NCBI RefSeq assembly: GCF_000204055.1
Contig: NW_006768791.1
Coordinates: forward strand, 423,094-487,093
From: Melampsora larici-populina 98AG31
Lineage: Eukaryota; Basidiomycota; Pucciniomycetes; Pucciniales; Melampsoraceae
DNA: 64,000 nucleotides
Direction of reading: 5' to 3'
Shown piece after piece: positions 34,163-42,701 of this stretch. The position numbers and the translations under genes are program-made. Positions within the stretch are counted from its first letter, which is position 1, and every line of letters begins with the position of its first letter. The notes below the pieces were generated by a model. It ran no database searches. It saw only the letters and a program-made list of their open reading frames with translations, and had not been told where the DNA came from.

Positions 34163-34170
34163 GTCCAGGG

Positions 34171-34605
34171 AGGACCCTGGAGAGCGCGTGCAGACCCTAG
34201 TGACAAAACACACTTTTTGGGTATTTGCTCCTGCACACAACACTTGTCTACCTATGAAGCTGTACAGTAGCTCGGTGTATGCGGGCAAAGACAGGCTACC
34301 TTATGATACCAGCCTCAAGTTTATTGGAGCGCTGGTTGAGGAGAAAAACACAAAAAACTGATTTTTTTGATGATCCCGGACGTATTCCTACATACCGGGG
34401 CCGAGTCTCTACATTGGGTTTTACCCAAAAATACTGCCCTTACCATGACAAAAGTATATGTACTAGAAAGCTGCGGCCTTGCTCCATCTGTTGCTGCTTT
34501 CAAAACTCGGAAAATGGTCATGGTTGCGCGGGAAAAGCCCAAAACCCGACAAAAGCGGAATTTGGGTACCAGTAAGTAGGGTCAGTTTGCGCTCTCCAGG
34601 GTCCT
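34171..34605. mobile_element. hAT-type MITE, 435 bp, with exact 8-bp target duplication
   Basis: The ends AGGACCCTGGAGAGCGC are inverted at the right end (GCGCTCTCCAGGGTCCT), with weaker pairing for 10 more bases. The flanking direct repeat is GTCCAGGG (34163-34170 and 34606-34613). Shares the terminal AGGACCCTGGA with the element at 20723, so one transposase source probably mobilised both. The interior differs and has no transposase. Confidence 0.9.
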
Positions 34606-34613
34606 GTCCAGGG

Positions 34614-35346
34614 GGTATTGTGTTTCTTTCCCCCGGAAACTACACCACGGGGTATTACATACTGTTGTTTGGCGGCCGTGGATTACCGCTGTATGGCCGC
34701 CACCAGATGGTCAGTGGAGTGGCGGTGGAACGGCAAGATTGCCTTGCTGCCGTTAGAAGAGCCATCTGGCGGCCTACAGACCGTTTCCAAGCAAAGTTTG
34801 TCCGCCAATCACTGGGCAGCTGATTGAGCCAACCTGTTTGCTCCCTTCCATGGCCACCCCATGCACCACATGTGGGTTGAGGCATCAATGCTGAGGAAGA
34901 TGATGAAGAGCTCACAGACCAAAGAATGGATTTTAGGAGCTCTTGTGTTGTCAAAATAAAAAAGGGGTGGCTAGAACCACAGCTATGGAGGAAAATGCAC
35001 AAACACAACTTTGATTTCACGGGATTGGCTTGGCGGTCCATGAAGACAGCTCATTTTCCTGTCTTTTGCTTGCCACAGGGCTGGTTGATCTCTTGCCAGA
35101 CCAATCAGACGGCCTACCAGCCAAAATCCCAGCTTTTGACCAGAAATCAGCTGGTATTGCCATACCATCCAAAATCTGGTCAAACACTGAAATTTTGGCC
35201 AGTGTTTGGCCAGATCTCAACACGACCACTTGTTTGCTGGGATCTGGACAAAGCATTACCCTATGGTATAGGAGGGGACTGAGTTAATGCACAAGTTGGA
35301 GCAACACACAAATTGCAACAACACACACTAAAAGATTGTTATGATA
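34614..35346. other. GC-balanced non-coding stretch with internal inverted repeats
   Basis: Many overlapping short open frames on both strands, none family-like. GGCGGCC/GGCCGCC words recur in opposite orientation between 34670 and 34770, typical of a further small transposon whose ends I could not fix. Confidence 0.4.
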
Positions 35347-35655
35347 GGGGGTTTCAAGTTTGTTTGTTTTTTGTGTATCTTTGTGAAATTTTGGCAAGTT
35401 TTTTGTAAAAAGAATCCGCGTATGTAAAACCAACATATCTTTAATCCAGGACACCTAAAAGGGGTTTCAATTTGAAGGTTTTTACATATTTTTACGGTAC
35501 AACAACTTGCCCATTGTGGTGCATATACTTTTTGAAGCAGGGCACCTTTTTAGCTGTACCAAATCAAAAATGCATTAGTTTTACAAAACAAAATTACAAA
35601 AAACTTGCCCAGATTTTTGAATAATACTCAAATTAAAGCCAAACTTGAAACCCCC
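35347..35655. mobile_element. TA-flanked MITE, 309 bp (mariner-like)
   Basis: The ends GGGGGTTTCAAGTTTG are inverted at the right end. Further in, GGCAAGTTTTTTGTAA is mirrored as TTACAAAAAACTTGCC. TA occurs on both sides (35345-35346 and 35656-35657). No open frame. Confidence 0.8.
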
Positions 35656-36109
35656 TATTGAATTTTGTTGCAACAGTACAAAAACACAATCAAGCAACAT
35701 CAAAAAATCAACTGAAACACTCAAAGTCCCCAAAGGGTTTTGGTGCCCTAGATAAATAGTTGTTGGTAACTAGTTATTAACCAATCAGAATTTTGATAAA
35801 ATTTGGACTGTAATGTACAGGTTCTGTTTTGCTGACGGGTTGGACTTTTGTTTATATTTAGGCAATTCAGCAATGATGTCATATTAGCTGTTTACAACAC
35901 TTGACCAATTACACTGAAAACATGATAGTGAAACTGATGGTGTAGCTTTTTCACATATCTACAACACTTCCTGTTATCTACACTACTGGCACCTTCAAAT
36001 TTTGTTAATATGGCCTCACTACGTTTGTAGCATTAGCTGCATGTATATATCTACATTACATTCATTCAGATTGGATGTGAGATTTTAGTTTGCGTTAGCA
36101 TACACCTCC

Positions 36110-36307
36110 CTGCCAACAGAGATGCCTTGAATTGTAAAATCCAAGGTATCCTTGGATGTCAATAGACTTGGACTGTGTGTCCGAGTAGTTGATCTGAGGC
36201 AATCTCTGGGGCTAAGGAAAGCCTTGAATTAATTTCTTGGACACACCAAGGGAATGTAGATCCAAGGATACCTTGGATTTTCCAATCCAAGGTATCTTTG
36301 CTGGCAG
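36110..36307. mobile_element. Inverted-repeat element with CCAAGG words, about 198 bp
   Basis: The left end CTGCCAACAGAGATGCCTTG and the right end (reverse complement) CTGCCAGCAAAGATACCTTG match with few differences. Similarity continues through AAAATCCAAGGTATCCTTGG for over 40 bp per arm. Target duplication not resolved. Related words occur at 33718-33862. Confidence 0.7.
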
Positions 36308-36858
36308 TGCCGGCACTAGGTCTTCATCTCCTGAAGGTTTCCCTGAAGTAATCTTGTGTATCCAACTAATAACATACACGATGAGATAATGAGTTCAGGG
36401 GCCCCCTCTACCCCAACACATACAATCTCAACCAGTTATTGGTTGACAGTGAGTGAGCTACCCCACACACCTCACAAGAATATCTTACTCAAGCATTGTG
36501 TTGAAATTGTAATTTGTTTCTTTTTTCATCCAAATTTAATTATTCCATCATTGATTTACCATGGAGCCAACTCCTTCTCAGAGGAGCTTACAAAGCTAAG
36601 CTCCTGGTCCATCACATAGATTTTCCCGCATCATAATGCCTGTTAAAACCCTCTCCATTAGTCTCAGTCTCTGTTTGCTGTTCTTCCAATAATTGCAAAA
36701 CATTTCCCACTTAATTTGTTGCTAGTAAAAAGAGATGCCAAAATGATGGATCAGAACTTGAAGTTGAAACTGAACCTGAAGCAGAACATACAAACAATAA
36801 CAAGAAACAGAATAGGCAACAATAGAATTGGGAAGGAGATCCAGAACCACATGTACAG

Positions 36859-37458
36859 TCAATTGCAAAGCAATTGAGGCGTTCTAAAAATCCAGAGGTG
36901 GACCGTGCACCACCTGTGACAGGTAACAAAATACACATACAAAAATGCCATTCTGATGAGAAAAAACATCTCAACTCAAAGAATCTTCTGGTACAGTGGG
37001 ATGAACGCGGTTATGGAGTCTCTTTGTTGTGTTATGAACTCCAAAAACTTTGCTTTTTGAGTTCAAGTTGAGTTCAAGCCAGACTGGCTTTATTTTATGT
37101 CATCACATTTTCTGACATGTCTAGATCTCATATTTGCTTGTTTTTAAATAGAACAATAAAAGCGCTCCCCTGTTTGCCTCTATTTTTTTGTTGCCTTTTT
37201 TTTACAAACTCTAGACAAAAAAAGATCAAATAAAAAGAGATGAGCAACTCAAACACAGGATCTGCCGGCAGGTGGACAAGGATAAGCCATGGATGCCTAC
37301 CATTACAACACCAAAGAACAAAAGCTTGAAATATGTCAAAGTTATTTATTCTTGTATGTTGTTTGATCTGGGAAGTAAGCTGAATACCTGTCACAGGTGG
37401 CGCACAGACCACTCCTGGATTTTTAGTACACCTCAATTGCAAGCTTTTTGCAATTGAC
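36859..37458. repeat. Inverted repeat pair (about 70 bp arms, 460 bp apart)
   Basis: 36859-36925 and 37386-37458 are near reverse complements, sharing TCAATTGCAA, CTAAAAATCCAG and CACCACCTGTGACAGGTA / its complement. Each arm can be read as the same peptide on opposite strands (LRRSKNPEVDRAPPVTG and LRCTKNPGVVCAPPVTG), each followed by a GT donor-like base pair. This looks like two copies of one repeat gene fragment in head-to-head orientation. Confidence 0.55.
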
Positions 37459-37858
37459 CGTAAGTCTCTTGCTTCAAGTTCTGTGTTGCATCATCTTAAG
37501 AATTGTATCTCATAACTTCTTGTATCTTACTTTTGTTTCATGTGCACAAAGGTTGATCTCATTCAAGATTTGGATGAGGAAAACAACCAAGTGTGCATGC
37601 AAGATCCAGAGGCAGATGATGGGATTGAGAAGCCAACCTTGTTTTTTGGGGAACCATATCAGAAGAAAGGCAATGCAAGTATCTGCCTTATCTTGTTCAT
37701 GATTTATATATTTAGTCTTGGCCATTTACTGATGATGATGATGATTATGTGTAAGACATTGGTTTTATTTCTTCTGACAAATCATTGAAACCTCTTGCTT
37801 ACAAGTGTTTATGGTGTAAGAAGAGGTCCCTATTTCTTTAATTCCAACTAGAACCTTG

Positions 37859-37970
37859 CACTGTGCCCGTGGAGAGCGCCCCAGACGTTGGGGGCTCCAA
37901 CAAGTACAGAGGCTTCCCTTTGTACTCTTGAGGGCCCCTGACGTCTAGGGCGCCCTCCACGGGCACTGTG
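37859..37970. mobile_element. Short fold-back element
   Basis: CACTGTGCCCGTGGAG at the left pairs with CTCCACGGGCACTGTG at the right (one mismatch). Pairing goes on through GCGCCC, AGACGT and GGGGC, leaving a small central loop. About 112 bp in all; no target duplication seen. Confidence 0.6.
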
Positions 37971-38182
37971 ATGGTTCATCACAGCCAGGAAGGTATGGGC
38001 ATGGGTGTCCAAATCAATCCTTGATCATTTCAGCGGGTTACAAACTCCTGCTTTCTGTATCCCAGCAACACACTCTTATCCATTTGTTTTTATAACATCT
38101 TATCATTTTATTGCATACAGGTCAAAAAGCCTTACCTTGCCTAGGTTTGTCCTAGGTGAGGTGAGGTAGTATAATGGGAGGT

Positions 38183-38232
38183 AGGCGTCTCTTCGTGGAG
38201 AGTTCTTTCTTGAACTCTCTGTAATGACGCCT
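38183..38232. other. Extended hairpin near the 3' end of the DIRS element
   Basis: AGGCGTC pairs with GACGCCT, and inside it GAGAGTTC pairs with GAACTCTC around a six-base loop (TTTCTT). DIRS-type elements carry terminal repeats needed for circular integration, so this may be terminal structure or a transcription terminator; neither can be shown here. Confidence 0.4.
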
Positions 38233-38483
38233 GATCGCGACAGAGGAGCACGAGAGACATACTCCCAAGAGCTCTCCAGGTTTTGGAGGACTCACTTTGT
38301 CTCTATCAGACCATAGGTATTTTACCTCGGAGGCTCGATAACCGAGTCTCTTACTGGGGAAAGTCTATGTTCCCTTTCTCTGGTCTGTCGACAGGCCTGA
38401 GCCTAAGAGGCTTTCCCCTTTCCTGTCGTCTCTGTTTGGTTTGCGTGTCTTGTGGGTTATAGGTCACAGGGCTGTGGGATGCT

Positions 38484-38975
38484 TGGAATGAATTACTAAC
38501 TCGTGGTCTGAATATAGGTATACAAAACATTTATAGAGAAAAGGATCGCGAGGCGGGTAACTCTGAGGTGACTCCTAGTCAGGTTTTTTTTCTGAATGGT
38601 GTTTCTCTTGAGCCAGTCGGCAGGGGGGTTTTCGCCAATTGGGTTGCGTTCCCATGTTGCCACGGACAAGTCGTATGTTGTGTCGAAACAAGGGATGGTG
38701 TCTTCTGAGACTGGAGGACGCGTGGAGTGAAATCTTAACTAGCGGATTGGAATTTTAGGTATGCAAACACAGAAAAAGGAAGGAGGATTCTTAGACGGGC
38801 ACGTCCGGGTTGATTACAAATCAGGCTTTCCTCTGAATGGTATTTCTCTTGAGCCAGCCTGCAGGGGGGTTGTTGTCTAATTTGTTGCGTTCCCAGGTGG
38901 ACACGGACAAGTCGTAGGTTGTGTCGAAACAAGGGATGGTGTCTTCCAAGATTGTCAAGGCTCTCTGAGCGGCTG
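38484..38975 (-). repeat. Tandem duplication of the recombinase 3' end
   Basis: About 240 bp at 38484-38727 recurs at 38728-38970. Both copies share GGTAT.CAAA, TTTCTCTTGAGCCAG, CAGGGGGGTT and TGTGTCGAAACAAGGGATGG. The right copy is the end of the recombinase gene; the left one is a diverged extra 3' end. It could be a real terminal repeat of the element or an unequal-crossover product. Confidence 0.65.
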
Positions 38976-40005
38976 TCCATTCCTGGTCACTCCACGCTCG
39001 CTGGTACAAGGTGTGGCACGCCGACTTCCACCGTCCCAGATCTTTCAGCGCTTCTGTTCTGACTCCGGCTCTTGTTAATAGTGTTGCGCCACCAATCCTG
39101 AATGAGTGGCCGGTCATCTTCAAGGACACTCCCCAGGCTCTGTTCATTAATTTAAGCATGGATCCTCTCGTTATCGCCGTGAGGCCAGTCGGTCCTCTCG
39201 ACAAAAACAGCCGAGGGTCGCTGTCCTCCCAGAACAAGGAGTCGCTCAGGTTACGCAGGGCCTCCACTGGGCACAATACCCCTCCCGTTGATCGTAGAGT
39301 CAGGTACTGGTATTCTCCCGGTGCTGCAGTCTTAGCTTCACGGATTGCTATCAGTGCTATAGTCGTCCCTTCCGTCTTATGAAAGGAGAGGTCGGATCGG
39401 AGGACCGCAGACAAGTCGTATTTGTCGTAAGTCGGGCTCTTGCAAACCAATTCGCCTAATCTGGCTAGTCCCCAGTAAGCGGTTAGTGCAAGCGCTGTTG
39501 AGCCTAGTGGGTCTTGCTCGTGTTCCGCTATGTCGCCTATCAGGATAATGAGTGACTTCGGAGTCACAGGCTGGCGCTTCTCTTTGAGGATTGGTACGCG
39601 TGCCTCTAGGCGTTCTGAAGCCCTCAGGATGGATTTTAGTCGTGTCAACTGGATATCAGGGAAGTAGTGGCCATGGAACGCATGCCAGGTGCGTAGTGCC
39701 GTCAGATATTTCCGTATTGTTTTTACTTTGATCGGTTTGTTCGAGTCTGTTTTGCTGCCGTTCTCACCAGCCCAGACTATAAAGAGTTCCACTACGTCCC
39801 CAGTCGCAGGGAAAGTTGGGAGCTTCTTCTCGCTCGTGAATCGTTTAAACTTCTTCACTCCAGAGGCGTAAGACTCGATTGTTGACTTGTTCCAAGCGGC
39901 TTGCATCATGTGACGTTGTGCGCGGTTTAACCTCAAGGGAACGTTGTCATCGATTCGTACAAAGGACGTTATGTCTTTCATTTGGCGGGGTTCGTAGTGC
40001 TGCAA
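38821..40005 (-). CDS. Tyrosine recombinase of the DIRS element
   Basis: Uninterrupted frame of 394 residues. The N-terminal half (about 30-130) is a SAM-like DNA-binding domain, with STIESYASGVKKFKRF and IRKYLTALRTWHAFHG. The C-terminal catalytic domain has the tetrad in order: Arg182 in GLARLGELV, His300 and Arg303 in GHSFRIGGATLL, Trp326 in LGRWKS (the usual second His/Trp position) and the nucleophile Tyr334 in HTLYQRAW. Family role: joins a circular cDNA to the genome by strand exchange without target-site duplication. It is the only intact ORF of the element. Crypton elements also encode such enzymes, but the linked RT excludes that reading. Confidence 0.93.
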   Translation of the reverse strand: MQHYEPRQMKDITSFVRIDDNVPLRLNRAQRHMMQAAWNKSTIESYASGVKKFKRFTSEKKLPTFPATGDVVELFIVWAGENGSKTDSNKPIKVKTIRKYLTALRTWHAFHGHYFPDIQLTRLKSILRASERLEARVPILKEKRQPVTPKSLIILIGDIAEHEQDPLGSTALALTAYWGLARLGELVCKSPTYDKYDLSAVLRSDLSFHKTEGTTIALIAIREAKTAAPGEYQYLTLRSTGGVLCPVEALRNLSDSLFWEDSDPRLFLSRGPTGLTAITRGSMLKLMNRAWGVSLKMTGHSFRIGGATLLTRAGVRTEALKDLGRWKSACHTLYQRAWSDQEWTAAQRALTILEDTIPCFDTTYDLSVSTWERNKLDNNPPAGWLKRNTIQRKA

Positions 40006-40692
40006 AGGTTCTGGTTGTCTCTGTCGATTGGTTCAATACTTCTTCAGTTCTTGGGCTTCAGATCAGACGTCCAGACGGGTATTTCTCACCGCTGTATCTG
40101 AGTCTGCCCGGGTTTATCTTTGTCTCGTTCTGTGCGAGTTGTTGTCACAACTATGTGTGTGTCGTTAGGTCCTGCTGTCTATGACGCGATTGTGGGACAA
40201 CTGTGTCTCACCTTTTTTGTGCGGGCCGGTAATGGAGTGGGTTGGGTTTCCTAATCGGGTAGTCGTTAGGTGTTGTTTGGTCTTGGGAGTACACTTCTGG
40301 TGATTGATTCGGTCAGACGTAGTGTGGTATCTGGTATGATGAGGTTTCCTCAACGCGTTCTGAGGGTTTTGACTTCGAGCGTATAAGTGAGACAATTTGT
40401 GTATTTCAGAACGTTGGAAGGATTGTTCAATGCGATCGATGTGAAGGTAGAGTCTTGTTAATCTATGCTTACGCGTTTTTCGTCTTGTCCAAGCTCTGTC
40501 TAGCGTGGGATTTTCCACCCGAGCAAGGAGGTGTTTTCTTGACACCTCTCCATCTGTCTCCTCTCGTCATATGTCCTGGTTGGGATGAGGGAAGTGTGTG
40601 AGAACTTTCCGGCCTCTTCGTACTGAGGTCTTCTATCTTACTTACTGTTTTGTGGATCGTCTGATCTCTTGTCACATCTTTCAGCCAAGGTG
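40006..40692 (-). other. RT-recombinase spacer of the DIRS element
   Basis: The end of the RT polyprotein continues in another frame to about 40640 (PSDLAPWLKDVTRDQTIHKT), next to a GTAAGT donor-like site. The remainder has a basic, low-complexity frame (40165-40545) that is not family-like and may be intron or spacer. Confidence 0.5.
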
Positions 40693-42386
40693 CTAGGTCG
40701 CTGGGTAGTTCAATGTGTATTTGTCTGAACCATTCTTTTCCGGAAGGCCTCTCGACAGCAGGTCTGCTGCGTTGTCTGCTGAGCTTACCCTATGTTGTTC
40801 CAGTTGGCAGTCTGAGTAGAATAATAATTCTGAAATGTATTTCCATTCTTCATTTACCCAAAAATCCCTTGAACGTTCTTTCCTTAAGACTCCTTCGGTT
40901 GTAGTGTTGTCTGTCAGCACTAAAAATCGTTCTGCTTTTGTTTCTCGTATCTTCTTTACTATAAGGAATCCTAGTCTTATTGCTACGGTTTCAAGCCAGG
41001 CAATACCTCTTCTTGGCATTTGTGTTGGGTTTTCCCATCCGGGATTTAGTTGGAACTGGCCCCATGCTTTCCCTACTATGACACCTATACCAAAGGATGC
41101 TGAGGCGTCGCCTACCCATCCTATGTTGTTTATCGTTCTTGTCTTCATTAAGTGCCTTCTAGGTATCTCAGTTAGCGCTTTACTCCATACGTTCATATCT
41201 TCTCTAACTTCCTGTGGCATCTTCCTTCTTGCTGATAGGTTGTGCCACTCCATTAGCCACCTAAAGTTGTTAGATAGAAAGCATCTAAGATGTGGGACTA
41301 TGTATGCTACATGATTTAGTCTACCATTCATCTTTTGTACCTCTTTGTGTGTAAAGTCGACTTTCTTGAGGAATTCATTTAATTGTTCGATTCTCTGTTC
41401 TAGTTTCCCTTTCGGTAGTTCAACTGTTTTGTTAGTCGTATTCCAAAGGAATCCAATGTATTTTTGTTCGTCGCAAAAATGTGCAAACTTCGTTTCGTTG
41501 GTCTTGACTCCTAATTCAGAGCTGTACTTCACGATTTCATCCATATGAGTTGATTCTTCTTTCCTTTTGATGAGTAAATTATCATCTACCCATCTAAAAG
41601 CTTCTTCCAACTTGAATTCTTCTTTTATCAATTCCTTCCAAGCGTCGGCTGGTCCACCGAAACTTCCACATCCTGCAACTCCACCGAATGAAATAAACAT
41701 ATCTATATAAAGTAGACCGTTGAAATCGCATATTAATAAAAACGGCCATTGATCCGGTCGTGTTGGTATCTGGTGGTATGCTTTTAGCCAGTCAAATAGT
41801 GCTAATAAGAGATCGTGTTCTGAGTTCGCTATGAAGGTATAAACTTTATTGAAGTTGTCCCAGGATGTTCTGAAGTCTTCTTTATTCACAAAAGAATTCA
41901 CGCTGGGTATGTTTGGATCATTTTTTTGGAAATGATAAATCGTTGATGGGCCTAAAGGACCCATCTCCGTTTATCACCGCCCCCATAGGGCTCGATCTGA
42001 AGAACTCGAAATGTTTGCTGACTTCTTCTTTTGTGAAAGGGCCTTTCATTCGTCCTGCTCTTACTTCGTCTGCTAGATTTTCCTCAATCTTGTCTCTTGC
42101 TAATAAGGCTGACTTATGGTTCGGCGGGCAAAAGTATTTCATGCCTTGGATCGAGTGTACCGGTATTCCTTGGTTGAAACCATCTTTAAAACCTTCTAAT
42201 ACGAAATCGTAGAATGGTAATAGTCTATGTTTCTCTAACTCTTGTTTCCATTTTTCTGTATTCATTTCGCATCTCGCTTTTGTTGGCCAATCTGTAATCT
42301 TACTCTCTACCTCTCTTTGTAGGTTATCTGATTCGTGCTCCTCTTTTCCTCGTATTGGAGCTTCCTGTTTCTCGTAAATGCGAGCT
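40640..42386 (-). pseudogene. DIRS reverse transcriptase-RNase H, frameshifted
   Basis: The coding sense starts at 42386 after an intron and runs in one frame to about 41930, where a T7 run (41921-41927) marks a shift into the 40693-41964 frame. A further shift near 40736 (T4 run) leads to the true C-terminus. Conserved RT blocks: SSPMGAVINGDGSFRPINDLSF (split by the shift), LLALFDWLKAYHQIP, FGGVAGCGSFGGPADAW and the catalytic FRWVDDNLLIK (DD pair). The RNase H region follows, with WVGDASASFGIGVIV (first Asp), LVLTDNTTTEGV and SSADNAADLLSRG (last Asp). Function in the family: cDNA synthesis and RNA removal. All shifts are single-base and at homopolymers, so they may be sequence errors. Confidence 0.88.
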
Positions 42387-42701
42387 CTTCACAGTCAATT
42401 GTGAATAAAAAACAATGTGTATATTAATTTCAATTATTTGGACAATGTCAAAGGAAACCAAGGGAAAATTGCGTTAAGGAAACAAGAGAAATGAGTAGGA
42501 CAATTTATTAGTGTTTGAAAGAGTGAAGGTAATGTGACAATTAATGGTAAAGAGTGGAGGATGAATGTTAAATTGGTACATTTATGGTAATAATGGACTT
42601 ATTTTATGTTATTATTACTAAGGTTTGACTACCTTGTCTTGTTTGTCTACTGGTTGTGGGACAGTGAAATTTCAAGATAGTCCGGTTAATGTTATACTCA
42701 C
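42387..42701 (-). other. Putative intron joining DIRS gag to RT
   Basis: A GTGAGT donor at 42701-42696 and an AG acceptor at 42388-42387 (minus sense). Removing these 315 bp joins the gag C-terminus (QNQNE) in frame to the RT N-terminus (ARIYEKQEAP). AT-rich content and no coding similarity support an intron. Confidence 0.6.

Noticed and set aside
39011..39382. Plus-strand 123-residue frame
   Set aside because: Antisense shadow of the DIRS tyrosine recombinase, which has the complete catalytic tetrad.
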